This document shows, one piece after another, positions 1 through 12,202 of a DNA stretch of 64,000 bases (within the stretch, counting starts at the first letter, position 1; each line of letters opens with the position of its first letter). The DNA is from Cranoglanis bouderius. Taxonomy: Eukaryota > Chordata > Actinopteri > Siluriformes > Cranoglanididae. Below the pieces are notes generated by a model. That model had not been told where the DNA came from and searched no databases. It saw nothing but the letters and a program-made list of their open reading frames with translations. The position numbers and the translations under genes are program-made. The DNA lies in assembly GCA_023630585.1 (NCBI GenBank), contig CM042552.1:3444501-3508500 (forward strand), in the 5' to 3' direction.

Positions 1-182
1 GAGCATATTTTATGAAAGCTGCTGGAATGTGAGGAGAAACTTCACCAAATATTATCCACTCTAAAATAAAAAAAAAAATTTTTTTTAAATAAAAAATAAA
101 AAACTCGGTAATAAAAATTCTTGTATTCAAACAGAAGATTTTGCCTGCAGCTTATTCTTGACGACATCGCCACCACACATGA

Positions 183-185
<3 letters not shown>

Positions 186-230
<45 letters not shown>
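186..230. repeat. (AC)n microsatellite
   Basis: A pure AC dinucleotide run of about 45 bp. It lies in what should be an intron of rfx1, because the remaining rfx1 exons must lie off the left edge. The flanks at 60-120 and 240-460 are AT-rich and hold no exon that I can see. Confidence 0.9.
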
Positions 231-232
<2 letters not shown>

Positions 233-439
233 GCCGAGGAAAATTAAACAAAAGTGTCATTTTCAGTACACTGCAAAAAGTTGTCATGTTAGCAAATTGA
301 AATATCTTATATATAGTCTAATTTTTGTAGTATTAACTATTATAAGATTAAACTCCTAGGCAAAATAGTGGGCCAACGGCAAAACATTCAGTCCTTACAG
401 GATTTCGCCAAGTTTTTTGTGATTGTTGCGGCCAAAAAT

Positions 440-776
440 GTTTGATTTTGTGCTGTGGTTGCAGCACCCAAGAATATTACTGAACTGGAGGCCATTGCTC
501 ATGAGGAATGGGCTAAGATTCCTCAGGAACGCTACCAGAAGCTGGTGTCTGGCTATGCGTCTCATTTCCAGCAGGTCATAACAGCAAAAGGGTGCTCTAC
601 TAAGTACTAAAGATGCTCTCCGTGAAGGGGTTGAATAATTCTGAGACTGGAGAAGTCATAATAAGTTTCCTTTTCAGTTGAATTTGGGGAAACCACTTGA
701 AGCAGCTGAAAGTCTATAAATTCTTACAATAAACCTGATTTGCAATGGGGGTTGGATCATTTTGATTGCAACTGTA
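440..776 (+). mobile_element. Tc1/mariner-type element, 5'-truncated 3' end with transposase C-terminus
   Basis: A 50-codon open stretch from 461 to the TAA at 608-610 reads ...NITELEAIAHEEWAKIPQER... and finishes ...AKGCSTKY. This is the typical C-terminus of Tc1-like DDE transposases (the E-E-W motif and a terminal STKY are seen directly). About 165 bp of 3' flank follow and end at ACTG before a TA at 775-776, as expected for a Tc1 terminus at a TA target. No 5' terminal repeat or catalytic core is present, so the copy is dead. It sits inside rfx1 intron sequence. Confidence 0.75.
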
Positions 777-1478
777 ACTCTCCTTGTATGCAAAAGTAAA
801 ATCATAATAATGATTAAAATACAAAATTAAAACAAAGTAAATTTATCAATCTAAAAAAAAAGAAAAAAAAAAGAAAAAAAAGCTGTCCACCAGTTTACCC
901 ACAAGGGGTAAAAGGGTAAATCAAAGGGAAAAGCTTTTCCATACTAAGCGCCTTTATCTATTTCTTTCATTCTCGCTAATTTCCTGATCCAATGATTTGT
1001 TTATTCCATTAAAAGCTTAATATTTTGCCGTTTTTGCTTTTTTTAAGTGTATAATAAACTCAAAATATAAGGTAATTAAACATTTCTAGACACTTTTACT
1101 TTCTTCTGGCAGATCATTTTTCTTCTGTCATAAATGCTCAAAAACGAAACTATCTAACACAACAAGACGATTTCAAGCTTGAAATGAGTTTAAAAAAAAT
1201 TTTTTTTTTAAAAAAGGCTAGAAATAGGTTTAATAATCTTAGAATTATTTTATTCTAAATCCTATAACAACAAGAACTATAATGTTTTGACTATAATCGA
1301 GATATTTCCATTACTTGCTGTAATCGTATTTTTTTTGGCAGTCATTTCCCGCCTGAACGAATGGTTTCATCCGGAAATATGTGGCAAGACGGAGAGAAAA
1401 ACCGTGTTATGATCTCCATTTCGCGTCGGCTTTAAGGGCAGGACCTGATTTCTTGATCTGAGGGGCAGTGAAGTGGAA

Positions 1479-1539
<61 letters not shown>

Positions 1540-2340
1540 TTGCTCGCTAAACCAAATGGGGTTGTTTGTTCTTCTTACTGGTCAGAACCAAATCATAAAA
1601 TAAAGAACAAGCTAAATGCAAGACCTTTTTTTTTTATCTAGTTTTATCTAGTTTTAGACTTCGGACAGCTCTGAGTTCACAACCTGTGACACGGTGGTTC
1701 GTTTAAAGTGTAATTACGGCGTACTTTTCAGCCTCATGGTGCATTTTTCTAGTAATTTCTCAACACATCTGAGGTAAATGTTGACATCCTTGACAAGTCT
1801 GTGTCATTTACACTGCCAAGGTCTGTACACCAGGCCTGCTAGCTAACTAACTCAGCTTCCCCTCAGTCATTAGGCTGCATGTGCTGGCTGTATGTTTTCC
1901 AGTTGCTTAGCAACAGCGTTGACATGACCTACTGCTTGTTTGTTTTTTTCCTAACTCTGTTAGATTTTAGTTGGTAGACCCACTCTAACCAACGTTAATC
2001 TGACTAAACATCTGGGATTCTTTTGTTTCTTTAGCGTCTCGGCGTGAACCCGGTGATAGTGTAGCACGTAGACGTGATTTTTTAAAAGAGCGACGGATTA
2101 TTATGGGCTGTAAGGGGCGGTGGAGGGATTTGAGGTAACGTGAGATGTGGGACACTTCCTGCGGCTCTCTGCTAATAGAAGTAGCCACAAATAAACCTGC
2201 AGCATTGCAACACTTTCGTCTCACACACACACACACACACACACACTGAGTAATATGTTTCTTCCAATCTTCCCAAAAGCAGAAGTTACAGTAAGGACCA
2301 TGCTGTTGGAGGAAGCTCAGAAAGGAAACGGAGAAAACAT
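777..2340. other. rfx1 intron, no exon seen
   Basis: AT-rich sequence with poly-A/T runs, a (GA)n run at about 1487-1534 and a short (AC)n run at 2222-2246. The open frames across 1985-2242 are low-complexity translations with no family resemblance. I looked on the minus strand for the next rfx1 exon (expected to continue after ...VTVSE) and did not find it, so it probably lies left of base 1. Confidence 0.5.
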
Positions 2341-2392
2341 GTAGATCTGCAGTGTGTGTAACTAGACATGGAAACTAGAACCGTGCCCAGTT

Positions 2393-2440
2393 GTGTGTGT
2401 GTGTGTGTGTGTGTGTGTGAGTGTGTGTGTGTGTGTGTGA
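2393..2440. repeat. (GT)n microsatellite next to the rfx1 splice donor
   Basis: Interrupted GT run on the plus strand, which reads (AC)n on the rfx1 sense strand, beginning about 28 nt downstream of the rfx1 exon donor at 2468-2467. This is the same donor-plus-AC arrangement seen repeatedly in spast. Confidence 0.85.
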
Positions 2441-2468
2441 GTGATACCACTCAACCAGTACGTCTCAC

Positions 2469-2799
2469 CTGAAACGGTCACCACTATGTACTGTGGTGTG
2501 TTTTGCCCATTGCTGGACCCGGAGGTGGAGCTCTGAATCTCGTACTGCGCCGCCGCCGTTGTAACCTGAGAGGGCGCGGCCAGAATGGCCTTCTTGAGGA
2601 TCGCCGGGGGCGTGGTCTGCGTTATTCTAGAGGAAAGGCCTGCCTGTGAAGGGGAGGAGCCGGACGAGCTCTGGATGTCAGGCAGGAACGTGGGCGTGAC
2701 GGTGGGACTGGCTTTCTGCTGGCCACTTTTCGGCGTGGTCACGCTGCCCCCATGAGGCTGGGAGGACTGGAGCTCCTCTGTGTAGCCTGGAGTCGCCAT
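2469..2799 (-). CDS. rfx1: RFX1 transcription factor, first coding exon (partial gene)
   Basis: RFX1 is a winged-helix factor that binds X-box DNA. Only its N-terminal low-complexity activation region is in this window. The ATG at 2799-2797 opens 110 codons beginning MATPGYTEELQSSQP. The exon ends ...QYIVVTVS plus one base at a good donor (2468-2467, CAG|GTGAGA). The QYIVVTVSE block is what I recall at the same place in human RFX1, where E would be completed by the next exon (phase 1, as here). The region is rich in S, T, Q and P, as expected. An acceptor-like CAG lies about 20 nt upstream of the ATG at about 2820, so a non-coding first exon should lie further right. The DNA-binding domain and all later exons lie off the left edge. 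Head-to-head linkage with rln3 matches human RFX1-RLN3 and supports the call. Whether this is the a or b paralogue is unresolved. Confidence 0.85.
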
Positions 2800-2819
2800 T
2801 AAGAGTGCAGCCGAAACCC

Positions 2820-3037
2820 TGCGTCACGGGGAAACACAGGGACAGGAGAACTAAAATAAAAAGATAATAAAACAATAACAATAATAAAGCGATGTAAATG
2901 CAGAACATCATCAGGGCGAGATCATGGTCAAGCGTTTATATTCAATGAATTAATTGCGTTAATCAGACTTGTGTTGGTTTGATGGGTTGTGCAGCATTTA
3001 CGATTACAGAAAGAGGTGTCTAACGAGTTGAAGTGTT

Positions 3038-3071
<34 letters not shown>

Positions 3072-3224
3072 TTTTTTTAGGCTTTTGTGAGTTTGAGATG
3101 AAAATCATGTGGAGGAAATACTGCAGCTTTATCCGGGTCAGCCGTTCACCTCCGCTTCTCAATCTCAACAAATACACACATAATGCAGGCAGTGAGTGTG
3201 ATTTCAGACAAATGTGTGTGTGCG

Positions 3225-3278
<54 letters not shown>

Positions 3279-6200
3279 AGAAGCAGTGCAGCAGAACCAG
3301 ACATGTGGCTCTTTTGTGTGAACGTAAAGGAAGTTACTTCCTGTTTGAAGGAAACTGTATTAACCCCAGTGCTTTCTGTGTGTGTGTGTCTGCATGTGTG
3401 CGTGTGTCTGCATGTGTGTGTGTGAAGATAAGAGGAAACGACAGAGAAACTGACAATAGTGAAGTGATGCCAAAGCGTTCTTTCTTTTTCTTCTCACAGA
3501 GCAGGACTGCACGATATCGGACTTTAGTATTTTTTTATACCATGGTCTGTCCGAATACCCGATTCTGATTGGCTGGAAGGTGTGTATTCAAACCGTATAA
3601 TGCACAGGTAGTTCCAGTCAGTTTAATCACCGTTCTAAATTAATGCGCTGCCTATGAACAACTGTAACCATAGCAACATACAGACGTTAAACTCACGGCT
3701 TCGTTATTAGTAGAGACGCGGCACAGACACAGGTAATTCACACACTCTCTCTCTCTCTTTCTCTAATAACTATTTATTATAATTCATTCAAAAAAATGCA
3801 ACCTTATCTTTTTTATTGCACTTTATTATTATGGGCTGCCGTAACTGTAAAAATCAAGCGAGTAAGACCGCTCTTAAGTCGTATTGACGGAGTGTTAATA
3901 TTTTAAATGCTAAAACACAGTTAGGCTGCGTAAGTGAAAAAACAGCAAATGCGTACATGTGGTACGAATGTGAAGCTCGCGATTTAACACGCTAAAGTCA
4001 GATCTCGCATTAGACAATGACTTAATCGAAGCGCACTGAAATACGTTGTATTCTCGATTCTGATTGGTCAGAAGGTGCCGATTCACTTTCTAAAACCGCT
4101 CTTATATATTAGCGTTTATATAGTAACACGCTACACAAGGACACGCAACATCATTTAAAACCTAACAATAAACAGATTTTTTTTTTTTAATGGTTCTGAT
4201 ATTTAACAATGAGAAATGTATAAATGTTGCTCTGGTGAAGCTTTCTATAACGAGACTTTTTTTTTTTTTTAATTACGGAATTATGTCAGCGCTTCGAAGT
4301 AAAACCGTTGCTTTAAGTTTATTAATTTCAGGACAGGATGGAGACGGAACGACTGTTTAGAGCCGATACTTTAGAACTTGTTTCCACGACATTAAATGTA
4401 ACTATAAAGGGATAAAAAAAATATATGGTTCTTTAAATAATAATAACAATAATAATAATAACCTGTCGGCATATTGCTGTGGTGTAAGAGGAATAAAACA
4501 CTTCAGGACGCGCTGTTCTAAAAAAAAATTATCAACTTGCGGCTGGTAACAGCGACTCGGCTTCATCACATCGCCCTGTCTGTCGCTGATTACTTTCCTA
4601 CAGCAGCACACGCTGCCGGGTGTTTTATTCCGTAGATAATGGTGCAGCCCAATCCATAACACATCGTCATCTCACCTGCTGAACACAACAAGGAGCCGTT
4701 AATGGTCATAATTATGGAATTGTCTTTAATTGGTTGTCAAACAATTGGGCGGACACCAGTAACGCCTCCAGCTCTCCATGGTCAGGTACAGAGCAAACGC
4801 TTATGGTATCCTACACACACACACACACACACATGCAGAAAACTACTGGATGATCAGGAGAGATGACTGAAGGCTCTATATGTCTGGAGCTTGCAGAACT
4901 GGTTTCACAATGCGCCCCCTTTCTGCGTTAAATCAGCAAATAGACAGCGTTTACTTGCCTGGTCTTGTGATGGAATTCTTGTGACTAAACAATCTGTCAA
5001 AAATCTGATCTTTTCCACACAGACACACACACCAGTAACACTTACTGTAACTGTTCAATTTCACCAAATCCCCCTGCACTAGAAGCTCGATGATCAAACC
5101 TCTGGACGCTAATTCTGATTGTATTATTATTATTATTCAGGTGTTTTGGGGTTGAAACTGTTATCACAGAAAAATATTTACCAACACTTTATCTGTGTAA
5201 AACGGATTCAGGGAGTCTTACGCGTAAACCCTGTTAGTGAGTTCACAAAATACATAAGCATCACAGGTTCGGACCGATCGTGTCCAAGGTTAGAGGAACC
5301 AGCGTGCTAAGCTGCTGTTAAATAAAGAAAATCATGATGCAACATGTAACTGATACTAAAATCTCACTCGTGTCGACCTGTGACTGATGCAAACTAGTTA
5401 TAATTAGTTTTATTAGGCCACTGGGGTGGTGGAAGGACATTGAGGTGTTGCCGTATCGCGTATCTATGCATACTCAGATTCTGGTGTAAAGACGGAACGA
5501 TCCTGAGCCGTTTAACGTAGTTTCTCGGGACTTAGAAAACAAACAAATCACTATTTTCCCATATTATTTATTATTATTATATCCAATTATTTATTCAATA
5601 TTTTAAAGCTTACGAGTATCATTAAGGTAAGCGACAGAGTACGCTGAGGCATGTAGGAATGAAATACTTAATTAAATACACCCGAATTCATGTTTATTCT
5701 ATCCATAGCGTAAAAAAACACATAAAAAAACAACACAGCATAAATTAGCTTAACTGTAATTACTGCATATAATGTTCATAATCAGCTGACCTGACCTCAC
5801 GTATTCGAAATCGCTGATTTAGTTTAATCATGGACGTAAGGATCGTTAGTTAAGGCTAGGGCTGGGCGATATGACAAAAATATCATCATGTCACGATACT
5901 TGAGGACATTTCTACGATACACAACGATTATCATACAGCAGCTACCGACCAGGGAGCTTCCTCTGAGACATGTGAAGCCAGCCAACAACATCTTTCCGAA
6001 CTGCCGCTCATGCTGTGTCGCACACTCGGAGGAAAGCGCTATCCGCCCTCTTCCTCATACATGACCTCACAGATGCCTGCGATCGGCTAGTGTCACTGTG
6101 ATTAACAAGGGGGAAAGAGTATGCCCCTCCCACTCTGAGAGCACCACCAGTTTTGCTCTCTTGAACTCCTGGCCGCGGATGTCTGTGGCCAGGTAATTCT

Positions 6201-6470
6201 TTTTTTAATTACTTTATAAATAGTATGTATAGTTTGAAATTGTTGAAGTAATGCTGTAAAAAAATAGGGGTATTTTAGGCAACCAGAGGAAATCAATTAG
6301 ATTATATTGTTGAATATTGCTCTAAATATAAATATTTTTTTTTCTTTTTTTTTTAACGATAATAGATTTTTTTTTTAGCATTTTAATATATTATAATAAT
6401 ATTATAATATAATATATTATTATATATTTCGTACTGCTTTTCAAGGTTACTTCCGCGTAGAACTCTTTCT
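2820..6470. other. rfx1 5' intron/upstream region, repeat-rich
   Basis: No coding exon seen. The stretch holds (TA)n at 3038-3064, GT/GA runs at 3214-3277, and two copies of a dispersed element with the phrase GATTCTGATTGG at 3561 and 4055. It also holds MITE pieces with GAGGAATAAAACACT at about 4487-4505, and a fragment starting GGGCTGGGCGATATGAC at about 5867, which is a common teleost repeat. The open frame at 3098-3568 runs through simple repeats and resembles nothing. Confidence 0.45.
3664..3677. promoter_or_regulatory. X-box (RFX binding site) match
   Basis: GTAACCATAGCAAC is a perfect palindromic match to the X-box consensus GTNRCC-N2-RGYAAC. It lies upstream of the rfx1 first coding exon. 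Human RFX1 is known to repress its own promoter through X-boxes, so an autoregulatory role is possible. However, the surrounding sequence resembles a dispersed repeat, so the site may have come with a transposon. Confidence 0.45.
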
Positions 6471-6479
6471 GAGAATGCT

Positions 6480-7450
6480 GATTAGCTGTGAGACACGTCA
6501 ATCATGCGCATTTCACCTTGCGACCACGCCCACTCGGACAAGCCCCGCCCCAGTTCGCCCCACTCCCTCTGACTGCACGCACTGTGCCTTCGACGACTTT
6601 CACAGTCACGTGCCAAAACTTTTTTTCAACGACTTTTCACATACGATTATTTATAAAACACGGAGAGAGAAAGCTGAAAACCCCGGACATGACACTCGGT
6701 CAAGAGAAAGCTATTTTGGAAAAAAAAAGAAGAAGAAGAAAGTAATAATAATAATAAAGTCCAGAAATGATTTGTTTTGCAACACCGGAGTGACACAAGT
6801 CGCCATTTGACATGACACTCTACAGCCTGAGATCACTCTTCCCCTTTAAGCACTCCAGACAGTTTGGACGGCAAGGTTTATGGTTTGTTTGGTTTTTTTT
6901 TTAGCCGGCCAAATAAGCCAACAAGTAAAAGTATAACACTCTCGTGTTACCACACCCGCCATTTTGTGGCAGTATCACGGATCTGACATCGTCATAACGA
7001 CCGTCAGCCTTCAGAAAGCTGCGAGGATCCGGTTACCTCCGCCTAGCTCCCGCTTTAAAGCGCTCAACAAAATTACACACACACAGTTGATAGTTTAAAA
7101 AAAAATCACAAGACTCAGCGTAAAACAAAACCATAATATTCACCTTCAAATTCGTGCTGGTTGTTTGCTGAGGTTTTTTTTTTTAATTCCTTAATAGTTT
7201 AAATTGTTGTTGTTGTTGTTGTTGATTCCCGTTGCTTGGTTCTTGTCGCCAGGACTACCGTGACTATGGCGCCTCGTCCTCACCGGGGCAACTGTTGCTA
7301 CCCACCCGTCCAAGTCCCGCCCTCATCTTGGCTGTGATTGGTGCGGTGCTCCAAAGGCGCCCGGGCTTGACTTTGTTTCATTGGCTGACGTCCCTGTCCA
7401 GTTTAAAGCTGTCATTTCATTCGCGGCCGGCGCCTGTCAATCAACTGGGG
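6480..7450. promoter_or_regulatory. Candidate CpG-rich promoter region for rfx1
   Basis: This stretch is locally richer in CG than its surroundings. It contains a GC box (GCCCCGCCCC, about 6541), a CACGTG E-box near 6606, two CGCCATTTTG/CGCCATTT-type motifs (about 6958 and 6801), and several inverted or direct CCAAT boxes (GATTGG near 7337, CATTGG near 7379, CAATCA near 7438). rfx1 (minus) and rln3 (plus) diverge around it. Because rln3 has its own TATA box at 9060, the block more likely serves rfx1. No transcription start can be fixed from sequence. Confidence 0.4.
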
Positions 7451-7559
7451 TCGTTACATAAAAGAAACACTCCCCTACGAATTTTTTTTTTTTTTTTTTT
7501 TTTTCCTCCTGACGTTCGGTCAGTCAATCAAAACTGATCGCCTTAAATATGACAGATTG

Positions 7560-8770
7560 TCGTAATAGTGTAACACAAAAGTTGAGAAATGTTATTTGGA
7601 AATGTAAAAGAATAAACAGACACTTTTAAAGGCTGTACTTGAAACTTTTTTTTTGTTTGTTTTTTGTTTTTTCTGCCATGAATATGGATGAGCTGACTGG
7701 AACTAGACAGCAATTCAACACCCTGATATGGCTCTGTGGCATTTTAATTAAACTCTTCTAAAAAAAAATAAAAATGCACTGTGCTGTAAATCAATAAGAT
7801 AGCAGGCGAGAAAATAATCTCGGTCCGCACATTGCCTCTGTGTCTCTACGAACGGCAAATTGCTAAGTGAATTTCACAGACGAGCGACTCGGCAAGATTG
7901 CTGATAGGCAGCTACAGGCCTCTGATTAGCGAGCGATGACAAAACAACCACACGCGTATATATCTTATGCAGCGGTCTCTTATCTATGAACTAAAATGTC
8001 AAAGCGGGTTCATGAAGCCCAGGTTGAAATATTGCACCTGTGACGTCTCCTAGTCTCCCCCCCCCCCCCCCCCCGCAGATTATGTCTCTCAAATGTAACT
8101 TTATGTCCCAGACAATGTTTTATAATGGCTATGATGTACTACACGCATGCTTGTGCCTTTTTTATATCACATTTGTTGCTGTGGCCTATCAAAGGTCATC
8201 GTTTATGACACTCCAGGCGTACTGTGATACACAGAATGACATTTATTTGAAAGTATTTTCTAATAAAATCTCACTTTCTCCCTCAAAACATATAAATTAT
8301 TTCAGTTGCCGTTGGATGATGGAGCAGTCTCCCTCCTGGAGTAACCTCAACTAGTCGTGTGAAGGTTTGGTTTGGGGTTTTGCTGACTCCACTGAGAAGT
8401 TTGTGATGGTAATTACAATCACAGACATATTTCATTTTATTAATAACCTTCTAATAACAAGTTATAAGGCTTTATTAGCAAGCATAGTAGTAATTAGCAT
8501 TCATGAATAGCACCATGCCCCATAAAAGGAACAGCTCAGTGAAAAACCAAATGTACACAATCCAAAATGTAGTCGATCGGTCAAGACGTGTTTGGTGTCT
8601 AACGCTCGCTTCTTTAGTTTTGTATTAGAGCTATGAGCCTAGTATAGCTAGCTAGTAATGAATATCTGCCTCATCCAAAAACTTTTCAACCAACATTCAT
8701 CAAATCATTTACTTTATAGATGTTAGTCTACTTTCATAGAGTTGAATACTTTGTAGTGATCAGGGTAACA
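7560..8770. other. Intergenic, no gene seen
   Basis: AT-rich spacer between the rfx1 promoter-like block and rln3. It contains an 18-base poly-C run at 8057-8074 and a few short T runs. I see no exon or RNA gene. Confidence 0.5.

Positions 8771-8772
<2 letters not shown>

Positions 8773-8853
<81 letters not shown>
8773..8853. repeat. Long (GT)n microsatellite, about 40 units
   Basis: An uninterrupted GT run of about 80 bp, about 340 bp upstream of the rln3 initiation codon and about 205 bp upstream of its TATA box. It is likely to be length-polymorphic. Confidence 0.95.
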
Positions 8854-8854
<1 letters not shown>

Positions 8855-9059
8855 TCCCCCAATTGGTGTCTGTATTTGCGTTATCTTAAAAGGTCACAAA
8901 CGATAAGATTAGGCCATTTCCTGTGACCTAACCTTGAAGGCCGGATTCTGGTTAATTAAAGCAGTTCCAGGCCAGCCCTTTGTCCTACTAAAGGTCTCTG
9001 TCACTATCTGTCTGACTGACACTAGGGGAGGAATAGGTCATACTGGAGAGCTGAGGAAC

Positions 9060-9066
9060 TATAAAA
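9060..9066 (+). promoter_or_regulatory. rln3 TATA box
   Basis: TATAAAA lies 130 bp upstream of the rln3 ATG. This predicts transcription starting near 9090 and a 5' UTR of about 100 nt. The next ATG downstream in the relaxin frame is the one used by the signal peptide. Confidence 0.7.
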
Positions 9067-9189
9067 GAGCTCTGAGGATGCTGAGAAACCCAGTGTGGGA
9101 CCTGCCAGAATTTGTCCATCAGTCTCATCTTTGCTCATCTTGCTATCCAGTTCTCTCAACCAGTCCTTGCCGGGTTTGTTTTTGCCGTC

Positions 9190-11980
9190 ATGTATAAAGA
9201 GATCGTGCTGACTCTGAGCCTGCTGGTGGCGTTGGCGTGCCGAGCCCAGGCCACCGAGGGTCACCCCATCTACGGCGTGAAGCTGTGCGGGAGGGAATTC
9301 ATCCGCGCCGTCATTTTCACCTGTGGAGGCTCGCGCTGGAGAAGATCTGTGGGGATGCCAAGTGAAACTGGTGCGTATTTCAGGTTCACCTTAAATCTTT
9401 CTGACAGATGAATTACGTTACATTTCATTACATTTTGACCGAATTATTTTGCCTTTCATCCAAAGCAATGTACAAGCGTGAAGACAGAGACATTCTCTCT
9501 ACTAAAATGGTTCTAGTTTTCTGAAGGTGTTCATACTAGGAACCTTTTGTGAAATTGAAACTTTCCATTGTAGGATTGTATGGCTTTAAGAGTTGTGCCA
9601 GAGGAACAAACAGGGGAACACTTAAGGGTAATAGATTCTAATGCTGTGTTTGACTTAACTCACAAGTGGGAAGTCAGAACTTGGAATTACATCACTTTTT
9701 TTTACCTCTCCATACGCCTCCATAATTCCCTTTTGCTAGCAACAGTTGTTTTCTCTGATATCCAATAAACAATTTGTTACTGGTATCGGGCTCCGTACTG
9801 ATACTGGGTATTGGATCGGCGTTAGCTCTACTTTTTTTTGTTGTTGTTGTTTTTTTTTACTGTTGATGCTGTGAACGGCCATGTTGGACTGTTTGTCACT
9901 TCCTGAACCCAGGGATGAGGAGACTTTCCTGACTTTCCAAGTAGGAATTCTGAGTCGAGGGGTGTTTTCTTTGGTTTTTCCTAGCGAAAGGTTGGAAATT
10001 CCCAGTTACACCTTTAGACAAATGCAGCATAAGAACAATTACAATTCCACTGAAAGCGAGTTCACCTGAAGCTGCTGATTGGTCATCCTTATGACATCAT
10101 CAACTGGCAGCTGAAATTCCAATTCAGGTAAATTCTGTCAGTGTATTTCAATGGGGGAAAAAATACTCTAAAAACTTCAGCGTTAATTGTGGAAAATTGA
10201 GGAATAATAAAATAAAATAAAATAAACAATAATAATGATAATAATATTGTAATTACAATTATATTAATTACACAGGTTTATCTGTACTAGTGGAAAAAAA
10301 GGTTCCATCTAACACTGTAAAAGGTTGTTTAGTTTGTCTCCAGCAGCACAGGGTTTTCTTTTCGGAGAGTAGAACCACTTTCGTGAACTAAGAACCCTTA
10401 ACTATAGTAAAACCCTTGAGGAACCCTTCAACCCTCGAGGAAGAGTGTAGCACTGTAAAGAGTTCCTCAGTTTGGTCCTCTGGGAGAACCCTGACTTGTT
10501 CTATGAAACTTAAAACAACTGTTTTCTCATTCTGAAAAGGTTCTATATACACTCTCAAGGCTCCTTTGTATAGTTAGGGGTTCTTGGCTTCCTAATGGGA
10601 TCCTACCTGTGAACCTCTCTGATATGCAAACCCTCTTTCATATGGTTCTGAATAGAAGAAGTTCCAGAGAAGGTCAAACTAAATAACCCTTTACAGTTCT
10701 AAATTTACCCTTTTTTTAAAATAGCAATCTAAGAGTGTAACATCTTTAACATTTACTATTGCGGGCAGCGGTACCTCAGTGGTTAAGATGTTGGGCTACT
10801 GATCGGAAGGTCGTGAGTTCAAATCCCAGCACCACCAAGCCGCCACTGTTGGGCCCTTCAGCAAGGCCCTTAACCATCAATTGCTCAGATGTATAAATGA
10901 AATAAATGTAAGTCGCTCTGGATAAGGGTGTCTGCCATAAATGTACTCTTTTGTCTCTTTGGCACTCGATTTCTCATACGAGGGCTGATATGGATTTCCT
11001 AAAGCAAAAACTGTCAGGTTGGCACGGAACCGAAAATGATTGCGGGATAAAAGAAAGATTAAATTTTGTGTAAGAGATGGAGAACATCAACAGAAATCTA
11101 CACGTGAAATCTGTCTGAATGTGCAGTGAATATTGCTTAGCTAATGTTTCTGTAATAAATGTGTATATATGCAAAGCAATCAATATGGGGTTAAAGGTGT
11201 AGTTTGTATTTAAAAAAAAATTTCTAAACCTGTAAAATGCTTTAAAAACCCTTTCTATGTTTCAATTATACAATACTGCCATGCAATGGATCTTCATAGT
11301 TCCTTCTCTTCAGACTTCTGTTTCCTTTTTTTCTGGCCCAGAAATGAACACAGAGCCACAACAGAGCTGCTTAACCCCTCCCCTTTTACAGAGTTATAGA
11401 GGGGAACGGGTCAGTTTGGGGCAAAGGGGAGACGTGTCAATGTTTTTATTGCAGTTGTAATTATATAAGAAAAATAATATTGCTATAATGTAGTAATAAA
11501 AAGTGAAATTTATTATATTATTATTATTGTATTTCTATTACTTTTATTTCAATAAGCTGAGCTGTTTATTCAGTCGTCATCTTGTGTTGTGCGCCATATT
11601 GTGTTCCTGCAATTACACAGAAGAGCAAGCACATCATCTCTACTGCTAAAATAAAATTCTCTATTCCTCTCTGTCTCCTCTCAGGTGATTTAGCCAGTGA
11701 CTTTCTCTCCACTCACGATGATGAGGCCTCAGACAGCTGGAGCTCCCAACTCATCCCCCGCCTTTCTTACAAAGCTCAGGCTGACCAGGAGGTGGACGGC
11801 TTGGCCGTTGAGGGTCCGGAGAGCTTAGCATTCGTCCGCCCGGCACGCTCACTCATTTCAGACGAGGTCCTCGAGGCTCTGCGCACCTCTGACAGGAAAG
11901 GGAGGGACGTGGTGGTGGGCCTGTCTAACGCCTGCTGCAAGTGGGGCTGCAGCAAGAGCGAGATCAGCTCCCTGTGCTAA
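9190..11980 (+). CDS. rln3: Relaxin-3 prepropeptide (two exons)
   Basis: Relaxin-3 is a secreted neuropeptide of the insulin/relaxin family that signals through RXFP3-type receptors. Exons are 9190-9370 and 11685-11980, joined in phase 1, giving 158 aa. The signal peptide (residues 1 to about 21, LTLSLLVALAC core) is followed by a B chain containing YGVKLCGREFIRAV and ending CGGSRW. The receptor-binding motif RxxxRxxI (REFIRAVI) and both B-chain cysteines are present. A dibasic RR follows the B chain. The C-peptide ends in the furin-type site RKGR. The A chain is DVVVGLSNACCKWGCSKSEI followed by SSLC, with the CCxxxC...C pattern intact. A and B chains are nearly identical to human RLN3, while the C-peptide is not, as is normal. 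Splice sites are G|GTGCGT and TCTCAG|G. An AATAAA lies at 12193. It is divergent from rfx1, as in human. The paralogue letter is not resolved. Confidence 0.97.
10300..10745. repeat. Dispersed imperfect palindromic repeat in the rln3 intron
   Basis: A stretch built from inverted and direct variants of AAAGGTTC/GAACC-type phrases (GTTCCATCTAACACT near the left end, AAGAGTGTAACATC at the right end). A related stretch occurs at about 60260-60430. It looks like a non-autonomous DNA transposon, but I cannot define clean ends. Confidence 0.45.
10761..10946 (+). mobile_element. tRNA-derived SINE, near full length
   Basis: The head has a tRNA-like A box (TACCTCAGTGGTTAAG) and B box (GAGTTCAAATCCC). 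The tail has TAAGTCGCTCTGGATAAGG followed by GTGTCTGCC. It lies in the single rln3 intron. Other members of the same family in this window are at 15605-15775 (plus), 28489-28672 (minus) and 48002-48158 (minus), with a fragment at about 41005-41045. Confidence 0.85.
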
Positions 11981-12192
11981 AACGGACTCTTCCTTTCCGT
12001 CTCCATTCATCCATGAGTGTCTATCTCAGACTGTAGTGTTAGTGTCTCTAATGTTTGCTGTTGGTGTGTTAGGTGGCCTAATTTGAATACAGCAGCTGGG
12101 GTATAATGTATTAAAATGTATGCAAGTGTGGTGCATCTGTGAAAGAAAACGTTTCTCTGTGTATTACACTCTGCCCTGCCCAGATATACCCA

Positions 12193-12202
12193 AATAAATA
12201 AA
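12193..12202 (+). terminator. rln3 polyadenylation signals
   Basis: Two overlapping AATAAA hexamers, 213 bp after the rln3 stop codon. No other gene end on this strand is near. Confidence 0.7.

Noticed and set aside
1985..2242. Minus-strand open frame as the second rfx1 exon
   Set aside because: Does not continue the RFX1 sequence after VTVSE, and starts in an AC repeat.
6475..6810. Plus-strand open frame in the CpG-rich region
   Set aside because: Ends in poly-K/simple repeat, no homology. Better explained as promoter sequence.
10763..10860. tRNA-like A and B boxes
   Set aside because: The head of a SINE, with four related copies in the window and no complete cloverleaf. Not a tRNA gene.
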